In this document: positions 10,862-21,032 of the stretch, one piece after another | How the letters are laid out: every line of letters starts with the position of its first letter | How positions within the stretch are numbered: the first letter of the stretch is position 1 | Source of the DNA: Adiantum capillus-veneris | Taxonomy: Eukaryota > Streptophyta > Polypodiopsida > Polypodiales > Pteridaceae | Direction of reading: 5' to 3' | Assembly: GCA_014529385.2 (NCBI GenBank) | Contig: CM043943.1 | Span: forward strand, 103,822,355 to 103,886,354 | Length of the DNA stretch: 64,000 nt | Notes under the pieces: model-generated | Seen by the model: the letters and a program-made list of their open reading frames with translations, nothing else | Told to the model about the DNA's origin: nothing | The model's database searches: none | Translations under genes and position numbers: made by a program

Positions 10862-11622
10862 CTAATCTTTCGTGCTCAGGAAGGATGGAACCTTCGCAGC
10901 ACTTTCAACAATCTCAAATGGCGTTTTCCCCGTCGAAGAGTGTATCTTGTTATTGTAGGCAAATTCCACCAAACGTAAGTTCTTTTCCCATTGAGTCTTC
11001 TGATCCGAGATACAAGACTTCAATAAATCTAAAACCACTGAATTGGCAATATCAGATTGCCCGTCAGTCAGCAAGTGGAACGATGACGAGAACCGCAACC
11101 GCGTGCCAATGTTCTCCCAAATTGCCTTCCAAAACAAACTCATAATTTTGGGGTCTCTGTCGGAGACAATCGTCTCAGACGTGCCATGTAATCGGAAAAT
11201 CATCGTGATCATTCTGTGTTCTCGGGAGATCAAAAATGAAATCCATTTCAATATTTTCCCAGGGGCAGGTGGGTATGGGTAAACGCTGTAACAATTCCTG
11301 TGCCTTATGCCTGTCAAACTTGACCTTCTGGCATACTGCACACAAACTCTTCCACATCCTTTTTTGAGTCGCAGCCACAAGAAGTATCTCTCTACCCCTT
11401 CGTGGTGGTAGCAATGCCGCGGTGACCCGTAAAAGGTGGACAGTGGCATTCAGTCATAACCTTTTCCCGCAACGGCTGTGTAACGCACAACATAGTCTTT
11501 CTCATCAAGTAGCCTTCCCGAAGGGAGTATCCAGCTACTGTCTCCCCATCCCGTATCCGTGTGAAAATATCTGCAAAATCTGTATATGTGGCATACTGAT
11601 CGACCATATCCTCGAAGCTCCT
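10862..11622 (-). pseudogene. Integrase, copy B
   Basis: 10862-11449 gives TIVSDRDPKIM, FHLLTDGQSDIANS and EFAYNNKIHSSTGKTPFE (catalytic core). The N-terminal zinc module is scattered (CPPFTGHRG at about 11440, CAVCQKVKF in another frame at about 11310-11340). A deletion removes part of the segment between the two Cys pairs compared with copy A. Non-functional. Confidence 0.84.
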
Positions 11623-12190
11623 ATGATGTATCGCGGAAATAGCTAGTACCAACGGCTTCTGAGACAAAGCATCTACCACCACATTCTTCTGTCCCTCCCT
11701 GCACATGGACAATCCGGAAGTGAAACTGTGACAAGATGTTCGCCCACCGCATCTGCTTTTCCGAAGGCTGCTTCTGTGGCAAGAAATAACGCAAACTCTG
11801 ATGGTCTGTAAAGACAGTAAAATCCGCTCCGAGTAGGTTATGCCACCACTGAGTAAGAGCATGGATAACCACCAAAAGCTCTCTCATAAATTTGTGTTGT
11901 CATCTCCGGCCTAGAGAACAATCGGCTCTCGTAAGCAATGACATGGCCTTCTTGCATCAAGACCGCACCCAGACTACGACCATAAGCATCACAAAATACT
12001 TCAAATGACTTCTGCAAGTCCGGCAAAGTCAAATCTGGTCGTGTAGTCAATTTCTCTTTCAATGTCTGAAAGGCAGTCACCTCTGTGGATCCCCACGAGA
12101 AAGGGACTCCTTTCTGTATCAAGATATGCAAAGGGGAAGCAACCTCTGCAAACTTTCGAATGAACCGTCTGTAGTACGAACACAGTCCCA
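11622..12190 (-). pseudogene. RNase H, copy B
   Basis: The 11838-12383 frame has LPDLQKSFEVFCDAYGRSLGAVLMQEGHVIAYESRLFS; 11621-11887 has ALTQWWHNLLGADFTVFTDHQSLRYFLPQ. The catalytic-region order is normal, but the two halves are in different frames around 11880, where a short deletion has removed the KELLAV segment. Confidence 0.85.
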
Positions 12191-12900
12191 AGAAGCTTTC
12201 AACTTCATGGACATTCTTCAAATCGGGCCAATCACAAATGGTTACTATCTTGGCCGGATCCATTTGCACTCCTGTTGCTGAGACAAAGTGTCCCAAAAAA
12301 AATGTATCTCTGAAGCATATGATCTCTGTGTTCTGCTTCATTCTTGGAGAAAACAATGATATCATCAAAGAAAGAGCCAACAAATAGCCTGTACTCTTGA
12401 AAAAATCCTCTCCATCATCCGATTAAATGTCGTAGGAGCATTGGTTAAGCCAAAAGGCATCACCAAAACTCAAATAACCCAAAAGTCGTCCGAAAGGCCG
12501 TCTTGTAGACATCTCCCGGCGCAATTCGGATCTGATGATATCCACTCTTCAAGTCAATCCTGCTAAAGCACGAGGATCCCTGTAACCTGTCGAGTATATC
12601 ATCGATCCTAGGAATCGGAAATCTGTTCTTGATGGTGATTTCATTGAGAGCACTATAATCGATACACATTCTCCAAGATCCGTCTTTCTTCAAATCCAAC
12701 AACAGTGGAGAGCAATACGGTGAAGTACTATGCTGGACAAGACCCTTTTCCAAGAGGTCTTTCACTGGGTTCATAATCTTTTCATTCTGTACTCGGCTCA
12801 CACAGTAAGGTGGCCGGTTCGCTGGCGCGCTTCCAGGTATCAGATCAATAGTTTGATCTTCAGGCCCTCTAAAAAGCAATTCGCATGAGTGTGGAGAAAT
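12190..12900 (-). pseudogene. Reverse transcriptase, copy B
   Basis: 12460-12879 shows [45 protein letters not shown] and AFRTTFGLFEF. The part encoding the catalytic FxDD lies near 12360 in a broken frame. Compared with copy A, about 60 bp around 12305-12320 are missing between FLGH and the preceding helix. Dead enzyme. Confidence 0.87.
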
Positions 12901-13063
12901 CTTGGCTTTCTTTTGATCAGGTCAAAACATATTCAACCTTTATCCATTGTTCAGTTCTCTCCCAAAAGAATGAGTAAGAAACTGAAGTTCATCAAGTACA
13001 ATCTCTAAGCCCTTCATTTATCAAAGTCGCTTTCTCGGCCCGGTAGTCAACCACGGCATAGTT

Positions 13064-13340
13064 CTTGTGGTACCAAGGGATCCTGAGTAGAACGTCACTC
13101 GCGTGCCCTGAACACCCGTGTCATTGCAAACGAAGTTTGCCAATGCTCGGTGTAATGGCAACATCCCATCCGGGTGCCAGTCGAACTACCTCCGCCTGTG
13201 GCGTCAGTCTATCGGGCGTAATTCCAAATCGAGCCGCCAATTCCAAGTGAAAAGAAGTTGTCCTTGGCTCCTTCAAAAGAGATTACTGATCCTTCACTTT
13301 GCCCCAAAGCGGCAAAGTTTGTACTTTCATTCATTAGATT
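13064..13340 (-). pseudogene. Protease region, copy B
   Basis: Aligned by position and by SFEGAKDNFFS, which corresponds to FFDGGAKANFI of copy C. The catalytic Asp is Glu here, on top of frameshifts, so no protease activity is expected. Confidence 0.62.
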
Positions 13341-14940
13341 CGGTGCAGGTCCCACGCCATGTGATACCAGTTCTGCTTTTCTATCTGCCTTTTCTGCCAC
13401 GTTCCTCAGCTGCTCTCGAACTCTCAGGCCTATCGTCGTCTTTATCATTCTGTTCTTTCTGCGCCTTTATAGGGCACTTCGCGGAGATATGTCCCTGTTC
13501 CCCGCATCCAAAGCACTTCCCCTCTCTGATGAAGCGAGCTCTCTCCTCAGGAGTAAGCTTGGGTCGTGCATCCTTTTTCTCTGGGTTGCTCTTTTTCTTT
13601 CTACTTTCATTCCCAGAAGTCTGTTCGGCTCGTTGTGTCATGGCCTCATCTGTGAGGTAGGTCAGACTGCGAGAGTGAATGGCAAAGCCCCGCTTCTCAT
13701 GACTCATCAACTCTTGAATAGAAGCTGACTTCTGTTCCAAGCAGTGATCTCGGATCTCTGTAGGTAGACCCAAGGTGAACCGCTCAATCTGTTCTCTGAA
13801 CGAGATCTTCTTGAATGAAGAGGCGGGTAGAAAAGAGCTCCAGAATCTTTCACAATAAGCATTGATTGTATCTTTCTTGGTCATCCGAAGATGGTTCCAA
13901 GTAGCTCGTATATCTCGTTCATATTCTTGCGTCAACCAAGAAGAAATAAAAAGCTTTTTAAATTTCAGCCATTTAACTGGCGCAGTCTTGTTTAAAAGAA
14001 GCGTGGACCACCAAGTACGAGCATTCCCCTTAGAGTAAGAGGCAGCTCTCCGAATCTTAGAGTGCTCTGAATAGCGTCCTCCCACGACAACAATGTCAAA
14101 CTGCTGTATAAAAGACAAAGCCTTCGAAGCATCTGAGTATCCTGAAAAAGTATCAAACTTGATGAAGTGGACACCTTCCTTAAACTCTCGGACTTTCTTG
14201 CTTTTATCTTCAAGAAAGTCACACTGGTTGGCTTTGTAAAAATTCTTCTTGTTCGCATAGAAGTTTCCATCATCAGAATCTGAGCTGTCTGTAGACGAGT
14301 CCTCAGTAGAACTATCAGTCTCTAGGTGAGATTTAGTCTTCTTTTCCTTTTTCTTGCCCTTTCCGAAGCTTTGTTTCTTGCTTCACTTTTTACGTTTTCT
14401 GTCTTCTTCGCTCGAATCTGAAGAGCTAGAAGAACTGTCAGAATAGGAAGAAGAAGAAGAAGAATTGGGTACTCCTTCAAATCGAACACGCTTCTTCCGT
14501 TTCTTTGCCTTGTCAAAAGTCGACTGACGACCCAAATATCCTGGGAAGTCAGTGCTTTTCTTCTGCTTTTTGCTGTGCTTTTTGCCTTTCTTTTGCGCGT
14601 CAAAACGCTGAGCAATCCGTGCATCAACTACCTCTTGTAATTCCTTCTCTGTACACTGTTGAGAGCGGGTTTCAAGGGTGGTGTAGTGGTTTTCTGCCAC
14701 TGTGCATGCACTTCCTGAAAAGAAGTCTCGGTTATATATTTTGCCAATTTCTGATCCTTCGCAAAATTGAGCATCATCTTTGTTGCATCGCCGATCAATT
14801 GACGACACTTCATCTCTCTTTGCTCCGCCTGAGTAGGCCGAGGCGGGCCATACTCTGTCTGAATCTTCGTTGTGATCCCTACCCACATCTCCAGATGCAG
14901 AGGGAGTTGACTAATCCTTGCGTGAAGCCATAGGTGCCAT
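13341..14940 (-). pseudogene. Gag, copy B
   Basis: The 13381-14118 frame is an open 245-residue stretch. It begins MSFIQQFDI, includes ARTWWSTLLL, FISSWLTQEYERDI, NAYCERFWSSFLP and LGLPTEIRDHCLEQ, and ends with the CCHC knuckle CFGCGEQGHISAKC. The upstream Ser/Asp/Glu-rich and Lys-rich N-terminal part (14322-14886) is in other frames. An ATG near 14940 is the likely original start. Capsid and nucleocapsid features are complete, so this is the most intact Gag of the family here. Confidence 0.9.
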
Positions 14941-14986
14941 GGAAAAAAATTGGGGATGGATTTCCTGTAGAAGAGAAATCGGCCGT

Positions 14987-14998
14987 GCTCTGATACCA
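14987..14998 (-). other. Primer binding site, copy B
   Basis: TGGTATCAGAGC on the sense strand, one base after the 5' LTR, complementary to initiator Met-tRNA. Confidence 0.95.
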
Positions 14999-14999
14999 C

Positions 15000-15559
15000 T
15001 GTAACAGACTTGGACACTCCAAGTCAAGAATCAACCGCGATAGCACCAAACAACCACTTCAAAAAAATTCACAGATCACAATAGATTTGCACTGGCCCGG
15101 CGGAGTTCCGTGCCTAGAGATATTGGCCCCAAAGACTGGCGCCCCTTTTCGGTATTTCTTTTTATATCACTCAGTTCAAAGTACAAAAGAGTGGGTTGGG
15201 ATTCACTCTCAGACTCTGCGTCCAAATGCTCTGAGAAGTGAGGGTCTCACCACTAATTTAAAGGTTACAAGGGATGCCCAAAAGCAGAGCCCCAAAAGCT
15301 TCAAATCAAAAACAATTGCTCTCTCTCTCTCACAGAGAGTCAAAACTTGAAAGCAAAAGCATTCTCTCTCTTTCTCATTGCGTAGAGAAAAAAGCAAAAT
15401 TTGCTTCGCTCATCATTTTTATAAAAATAAAATAAAAATTTCAACCTTCGCGATTTCCGGAAATTAGGGTTTCTGGCAGAAATTAGGATTTGCAGGAATT
15501 TTAGGGTTTTTGGCAAAAATTAGGGTTTCTGATGTCCGCCACGTCATCACTTTGTGACA
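15000..15559 (-). repeat. 5' LTR of chromovirus copy B
   Basis: 560 bp, TGTCACAAAG...GTCTGTTACA in sense. Four telomere-like boxes lie at about 15465-15530, one of them mutated (AAATCCTA). It shares with the 3' LTR of copy B a CTCTCTTTCTCATTGCGTAG segment that copy A lacks, so copies A and B descend from distinguishable masters. Confidence 0.93.
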
Positions 15560-16215
15560 CTCGTCCAAGGATCTAAACGTCAAAGATCTTGCCCACCTCT
15601 GCAAGAAGGCGGGCTTGGAGAAGGTCACGCAGCTCTCCTCTGCTAGGTCTGGTGCCGAGAATCTTGCAGATGACAGAAGTCGTCTGCAAGCGCTCTACCT
15701 CTGCGGCTAGGCTCGCTTGCTCCGTCGGTGAAAGAGCAAGTCGAATGGTGGGCTCAGCGAGGTCGGGCGAGGGGACTTCGAAGGAGTCCCTCTGTGGCGG
15801 ACCTTAAGCCTCCATCTATGTCTGCTACTGTGAAGAGAAGGCGAAGTCGTTGACGAGAGGAGGCCTTCTGCACCCAAGTACGTCGAGGAAGAAGACGAGC
15901 GCAGAAAACCGGAGATGCGAGGCGGGGCTGGCGGGATAGGAGGTATTGGGAGGCGGGGCTAGTGGGTTGAGGCGAATGGCGGGGCGGCAGGCGAGTGGGA
16001 TAGCGGCGAAGGACGGGTGGGTAGCGGGCTGGGTGGGCAGTGGGGCAAGTAGCAGGCAGGCAGCGGGCAGGCTGGGTGGTAGCGAGCAGGCGCGGGCTGG
16101 GCAGCGGGTGGGGCGGGGGGCGCGCTGGGGGGCTGCGCGCAACAGTTGAAGGCAAAGGGCGCGCGAGGGCAGGGGGGGCAACGATGGCGAGAGGGGGGGG
16201 GGGGTGTGCGGCAGC
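15560..16215 (-). pseudogene. LINE ORF1 N-terminal part and 5' region (segment 1 of the split LINE)
   Basis: Sense sequence from about 15780 to 15575 reads DSFEVPSPDLAEPTIRLALS, then AAEVERLQTTSVICKILG, RGELRDLLQARL and GKIFDV, typical of the first half of a DUF4283-like ORF1 domain. It continues across copy B into 9146. Upstream, about 15940-16210, is an extremely G-rich plus strand (C-rich sense) that I take as 5' UTR or the ORF1 N-terminus. The 5' end of the LINE is not defined because an opposite-strand LTR abuts near 16215-16245. Confidence 0.68.
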
Positions 16216-16225
16216 AGCAGCAGCG

Positions 16226-16545
16226 AGCGACTGCTATGATGTATGGTTTTCGGCTCTGGTTTTGGCATCCCTTGTAACTCTTTATAAGTGTGGTTTGGGC
16301 TCCCACTTCTCAGAGCATCTGGATGCAGAGTCTGAGAGAGAGACCCAATCACTCCCTTGTACTTTGAACACAGATTTTAATACAAAAAGAAATACCGAAA
16401 GGGGCGCCAGTCTTTGGGGCCAATATCTCTAGGCACGGAACTCCGTCGGGCCGTGTAGAATCAATTGTGAATTGTGAACTGTTTTAAAGTGAATTCCTGT
16501 CCTCTCACAGTAGAATCTTGACTTGGAGTGTCCAAGTTTGTTACA
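16226..16545 (+). repeat. Truncated LTR (upstream), plus strand
   Basis: Shares with the chromovirus LTRs the core TTCTCAGAGCATCTGGA, the AAATACCGAAAGGGGCGCC block and the terminal GTGTCCAAGTTTGTTACA. The U3 start is missing. TTTATAAGTG at about 16281-16290 may be its TATA element. Confidence 0.8.
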
Positions 16546-17236
16546 GCCACCTCGGCCTACACAGTATGAACTCCAAGAGATGTAACGTCGACAACAGGTT
16601 GACGAGTGCACAAAGCAGATGCCTCAATTTGCTAAAGATCCTCTGTTTGCAAAATTCTTGTCTCAGCAATCCATGGCTGAAGTGCATACTCAGTGGTAGA
16701 AAGCCACCAAACCACCAATCAAACCAGCAATCAAGAAACCTCCTTCTTCGAGGATGTTTACTGAAGAAGAACTCCATGATGCAGTCCATGCCCAAATCAA
16801 TCAGCTTTTGGAGACGAAGAAGCCGTCGGAAAAGCAACTAAAGAAACGTAACAAGGGAACTAATTTCCCTGGTTACTTGGGTCAAAAATCCGCTTTTGAA
16901 AACGCCAGAAAGCAAAAGAAGCATATACGCTTCGAAGGATTTCCCAGTTTGTCCTCATCTTTTGACAGCTCGGACAACTCTCTTCTTCTGACTCAAGTGA
17001 TGAGAACAAAAAGGGCAAGAAACGATGGAAAGATCATCTGTTTTATGCAAAAAGAAAGCACTTTTACAGAGCAAATCAATATGATTTCCTGGACGACAAA
17101 GGGCAAAAAGCCCAAAGAATTCAAAGAGGGAGGACAGGCAGTAAACTTTGAGCACTTTTCGGACATGGCATGTCCAACTTATGGACCTTTGCCGAGGGGC
17201 GTAGGTGCCATTAATAAGAAGCCGAGAGCATGCTAA
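16546..17236 (+). pseudogene. Partial gag of the deleted gypsy derivative
   Basis: The 16754-17236 frame reads MFTEEELHDAVHAQINQLL, NFPGYLGQKSAFENARKQKK, then a short Ser/Asp-rich run and KPKEFKEGGQAVNFEHFSD. This aligns with gag of copy C (25238-24780) up to just before the FIQQ capsid region, then stops. The upstream part at 16550-16750 is in another frame with a stop. Capsid, knuckle and all pol are absent. Confidence 0.8.
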
Positions 17237-17623
17237 GATGGCTGCTGTACGGATTTCCACGATTTACGGTGGCTGCTTTTGGCAGCGCTAGCTTTTGGGA
17301 AACATTGCTTTTGAAGTTTAATGCTTTTGGGGCTCTCCTTTTATAAACCCTTGTAAAACCTTTATAAGTGACCCAAGGGGGCTCACTTCTCAGAGCATCT
17401 GGACGTAGAGTCTGAAAACGAGCACCCGCGGGCCGGTTGTACTTTGCTCAAAGATTAATATAAAAAGAAATACCGAAAGGGGCGCCAGTCTTTGGGACCA
17501 ATATCTCTTGGCACGGAACTACACCGGGCCGTGTCGACTCTCTTTTGATTTGTGAAGTGTCTTGAAGTGAATCTCTGCTGTGTCGCGGTAGAATCTTGAC
17601 TTGGGGTGTCCAAGTTTGTTACA
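17237..17623 (+). repeat. Truncated LTR (downstream), plus strand
   Basis: Contains CTTTTATAAAC (possible TATA, about 17337-17347), the CTTCTCAGAGCATCTGGA core, the AAATACCGAAAGGGGCGCC block and the terminal TTTGTTACA. Confidence 0.8.
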
Positions 17624-18047
17624 AATACTCCCCCCGCAAATAACCACAAGGGTTCGGGCCATGAGTATGAACAAGCATTCTCAAATATCATTTCTCACTA
17701 CTCCACCCGGAAGTAAAATCACCAATCATTGAAACCATTATTAAAACCAAAGTCAAACGATTCGAATTGGCACCAAGACAGGTTTAAAACAAATACCATC
17801 TATTTCAACCAAATTCCAAATAGGATCACCAAACAAGTTCTCAAACAAAACTCAAACGTAAAAAGCAATCTCGACATCAGTCGAACTCGAAAAGTCGACC
17901 GACTTTCCATCCTAAAACCTACACGAAAAATTAGGGTTAGGTTCCTTCCATAAGGTCGTAGCTGACCGCAGCATGGTCCATAAGCACTTGAATAGTCAAA
18001 ACAAACCACGACAGACAGTGTTCTTGTGGCAGTGATGATAGCCGCAA
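17624..18047. other. No gene recognised
   Basis: AC-rich spacer between the plus-strand gypsy derivative and copy C. Short frames on both strands show no family resemblance. One telomere-like TTAGGGTTAG lies at about 17931-17940. Confidence 0.6.
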
Positions 18048-18594
18048 GATAACAAACTTGGATACCCCGAATCAAGATTCTACCACGACATAACACAGAT
18101 TCACTTCAAAACAGTTCACAAAATTGACACGGCCCAGTGTAGTTCCGTGCCCAGAGGTATTGGCCCCAAAGACTACCGCCTCTTTCGGTATTTCATTTTG
18201 TATTAATCTGAGTTCAAAGTACAAGAGAGTAGGCAGGTGCTCACTCTCAGACTCTGCGTCCAGATGCTCTGAGAAGTGAGGGCCTGCCCACTTATTTATA
18301 AATACAAGGGATGCCCAAGAGCAGAGCCCAAAAAATCTCTAAACGTAAAAGCTTTTTAATCTCAAAAGTAATTTGCCCAAAAGCTGCCATAAAAGTCAGC
18401 CAGCGCAATTTACGAAAATCCGTATAGGCTACCACGTCATCGGCGCCGTAAAAAGCGGGATTCCGTACGGTTTTCTACGTCAGCCTTCCAGTGCATTTTG
18501 CGGGGTCCGTACTGCTGCCACATGGCATTTCTGCTGCAGTCACCGTGTGTGTGTGTGTGTGTGTGGAAGCCTGCCACGTCACGAGTTTGTAACA
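18048..18594 (-). repeat. 3' LTR of chromovirus copy C
   Basis: In sense it begins TGTTACAAACTCGTGACGTGG, carries a (CA)n run (plus-strand GT at 18546-18565), a clear TATA-like TTTATAAATAAGTGGG at about 18287-18302, the AAATACCGAAAG block, and ends near 18048 with TTTGTTATC instead of TTTGTTACA. Confidence 0.88.
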
Positions 18595-18624
18595 TACCCC
18601 CCTCTTGAAAGAATTGTAATCGCC

Positions 18625-18790
18625 TTCGAAAAGGCTGTAACAATACCTGTGCTTTATGCTTGCCAAACTTGACCTTTTGGTATACCAAGCAACTGCGTAC
18701 AAAATCATCCACGTCCTTCTTGAGTCTCGGCCAAAAGAAGTAACGCTCCACACCTTTCAAGGTGGTATCAATGCCACGGTGACCCGTAAA
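18625..18790 (-). pseudogene. Integrase N-terminal remnant, copy C
   Basis: Only the zinc-binding module remains: GVERYFFWPRLKKDV and CLVYQKVKFGKHKAQ, where the second Cys of CxxC is Tyr. The sequence then jumps to the region next to the polypurine tract. In copy A the corresponding interval spans about 1460 to 3018, so about 1.5 kb of coding sequence is gone. Confidence 0.83.
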
Positions 18791-19448
18791 TGGTGGACAG
18801 TGGCATTCGGTTTAAACCTTTTTCCCTCAACGGCCGTGTAACGCACAACATCGTTTTCTTCATCAAGGAGCCATCCCGTATGAAATATCCTGCTACTACC
18901 TCCCCATTCTGTATTCGACTGAATATATCCGAAAAATTTGGATCTATGGCATACTGATCGACCATGTCCTCGAAGCTTCTATGATGAATCGCAGAAATAG
19001 ACAAGACCAACGGCTTCCGGGACAAAGCATCTGCCACCAAGTTCTTTTGTCCCTGTACATGGACAATCTGGAAGTGAAATTGTGACAAGATGTTAGCCCA
19101 CTCCATCTGCTTTTCTGAAAGCTGCTTCTGTGACAAGAAGTAGCGTAAACTCTGATGATCACTGAAGACCGTAAAATCGGCTCCGAGTAGGTAATGTCGC
19201 CACTGAGTAAGAGCACGGATAACCGCCAAAAGCTCTTTCTCATAAATTTGTGTTGTCAATTCCAGCCTTGAAAACAATTGGCTCTCGTAGGCAATGACAT
19301 GGCCTTCTTGCATTAAGACCGAACCCAGACTACGACCATAAGAGTCACAATATACTTCAAACGACTTTTGCAAATCCGACAAAGTCAAAACTGGTCCTGT
19401 AGTCAATTTCTCTTTCAAAGTCTGAAAGGCAGTCACCTCTATGGGTCC
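18768..19448 (-). pseudogene. RNase H and RT connection of copy C, open over 222 residues
   Basis: Continuous frame with LSDLQKSFEVYCDSYGRSLG, ELLAVIRALTQWRHYLLG, TVFSDHQSLRYFLSQKQLSE, VQGQKNLVADALSRKP and the linker toward integrase. All core RNase H motifs seem present, including the Asp of CDSYG and of FSDHQS and the Asp of VADALS. It is the least damaged pol segment in the window, but its neighbours are frameshifted or deleted, so no polyprotein can form. Confidence 0.88.
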
Positions 19449-20387
19449 CTACGAGAAAGGGACTCCTTTCTGTGTCAAAATATGCAAAGGGGAAGCAACC
19501 TCTGTAAATTTTCTAATGAACCGCCAGTAGTAAGAACATAAGCCCAAGAAGCTTGTAACTTCATGAACATTCTTCAAATCGGGCCAATCTGCTGGGTCCA
19601 TTTGTACTCCTGCCGCTGAGACAATGTGTCCCAAAAAGTGTATCTCCGGTAAGAAAAATTCACTCTTCTTGACATTGATTACTAACTTGTGATCTCGCAA
19701 ATCTGAAAGACTTGTAGCAGATGTTGTCTATGTTCTCCCTCATCCTTGGAGAAGACTATAATGTCATCAAAGAAAGTGCCAACTAATATCTGTACTCTCT
19801 GAAAATCCTATCCATCATTCGGTTAAAAGTCGCCGGAGCATTGGTAAGGCCAAAAGGCATCACCAAAAATTCATATAAACCGAAGCTCGTCCGAAAAGCT
19901 GTCTTGTAGACATCTCCCGGCGTGATTCGGATCTGATGATATCCACTTTTCAAATCAATCCTGCTGAAACAAGAGGGTCCCTGTAATCTGTCAAGAATAT
20001 CATCGATCCTTGGAATCGGAAATCTGTTCTTGATGGTGATTTTATAGAGAGCTCTATAATCAATGCACATTCTCCAAGATCCTTCTTTCTTTAAAACCAA
20101 CAACGCCGGAGAGAAATAGGGTGAAGTACTCGGCTGGATAAGACCCCTTTCCAAAAGGTCTTTCACTTGGTTCATAATCTATTCATTCTGGGCTCGGCTC
20201 ACACAGTGAGATGGCCAGTTCGGTGGTGTGCTTCCAGGTATCAAATCAATAGTATGATCCTCAGGACGAGATGGTGGCAACTCGCCTGGCAGGCCCTCAG
20301 AAAAGCAATCGGCATGAGTGTGGAGAAAATCTTGGCGTTCTTTATCAAGTTCAGGCATATTCGTCCTGTGTTCATCATTTAACGCTT
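19449..20387 (-). pseudogene. Reverse transcriptase, copy C
   Basis: 19783-20175 shows [71 protein letters not shown] and [11 protein letters not shown]. The catalytic FxDD and thumb follow after a frameshift near 19785. 19449-19700 holds VINVKKSEFFLPEIHFLGH; a short deletion after QMDPA removes about five residues. The 20179-20412 frame provides LPPSRPEDHTIDLIPGSTPP, upstream of the palm. Confidence 0.88.
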
Positions 20388-20628
20388 TCAAATAGATCGA
20401 GTAAACAGACAAACTGGATTCCTTAATTTGGAAACGGCCGAAGTCGATACAATAGGGATAGATTCGCCCTTCAATTTCACATTAAGTACAATTTTTTGGC
20501 CCTTTTCATTTGCCAACATCGCTTTCTTCGCCTGATAATCGACCAGAGCGTTGTTCTTATGATACCAAGGGACTCCAAGGAGGACATCACAACCTTCCAA
20601 GGGCATTATATAAAAGGCCTCGTGCTCG
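20388..20628 (-). pseudogene. Protease-to-RT linker, copy C (downstream of hAT insertion)
   Basis: MPLEGCDVLLGVPWYHKNNA followed by KGQKIVLNVKLKGESIP, the conserved linker after Ty3 protease. It is immediately downstream (sense) of the hAT element. The codons upstream of MPLEG, encoding EHEAFYI, continue the host frame to the insertion site. Confidence 0.82.
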
Positions 20629-20635
20629 AAATACC
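20629..20635. repeat. hAT target-site duplication (AAATACC), left; mate at 23745-23751
   Basis: AAATACC flanks the hAT element on both sides. The base extending it to the usual 8 bp differs (G at 20628, C at 23744). Alignment with the uninterrupted copy A sequence near 4905-4930 supports this as the original single site. Confidence 0.8.
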
Positions 20636-20649
20636 AGAGTTACATGGGA

Positions 20650-20735
20650 CAGCGAGTCGGGGTCAAGAACGGGGACAGGGACGGGGACGGGGATGGGACG
20701 GCAAAAGTCACGAAACGGGGACCGGGGTCGGAACG
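20650..20735. repeat. hAT left subterminal GGGGACGG repeats
   Basis: GGGGACAGGGACGGGGACGG and further GGGACGG, GGGGACCGGGG units on the plus strand. Inverted counterparts lie at 23580-23735. In hAT elements such subterminal motifs are commonly the transposase binding sites; that role here is inferred. Confidence 0.7.
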
Positions 20736-21032
20736 AAAAAAAAAAAACAGAGTTTTTAATGCATTTTTTGACCTACACACATGCAACACACATAGAGCAT
20801 CACTTTGACCACAAATTTACACTAAATAGACCAAAGAGCACGAATCATATAGGCAAATGTGCTAATAAAACATCGATGGATACAAAATGAAAAGTGCGTA
20901 CCACAAGGGCTCAAAAAGGACTTAGGACAAGCCTCAAGGATAACAAAAAGTACAAAGGGCTAGGTAGACTCTAGAGGAGTAGACTCTAGACTCGAGAGTG
21001 ACCAATGATCATCAAACTCAAGAAGTGCTCGC

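Larger units (their letters stand above)
9147..15559 (-). mobile_element. Full-length Ty3/gypsy chromovirus, copy B
   Basis: A second 6.4 kb member of the same family as copy A, in the same orientation. LTRs are 9147-9694 and 15000-15559, the primer site 14987-14998 and the purine tract from 9695. The target duplication CTCGT occupies 9142-9146 and 15560-15564. The domain order is the same as copy A, with different lesions: its chromodomain and the zinc-knuckle part of gag are open, while RT and protease are broken. It was inserted in ORF1 of the same LINE that copy A hit in ORF2. Confidence 0.95.
16226..17623 (+). mobile_element. Internally deleted gypsy derivative (LTR - partial gag - LTR), plus strand
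   Basis: Two partial LTRs in sense orientation (to 16545 and to 17623, both ending TTTGTTACA) flank about 690 bp of gag. There is no primer site after the first LTR and no purine tract before the second, and both LTRs lack the expected TGTCAC beginning. It belongs to the same superfamily as copy C but runs opposite to all three chromoviruses. Probably a rearranged remnant rather than a mobile non-autonomous element. Confidence 0.78.

Noticed and set aside
16040-16432. Gly/Ala-rich plus-strand frame
   Set aside because: Produced by the G-rich strand at the LINE 5' end running into an LTR.
17624-17640. AATACTCCCCCCGC as a polypurine tract beside the LTR
   Set aside because: It would face the wrong end of the plus-strand LTR, so it is taken as flanking DNA.
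18546-18565. GT repeat as an independent microsatellite locus
   Set aside because: It is part of the copy C LTR; a shorter version is present in its partner at 26155-26168.
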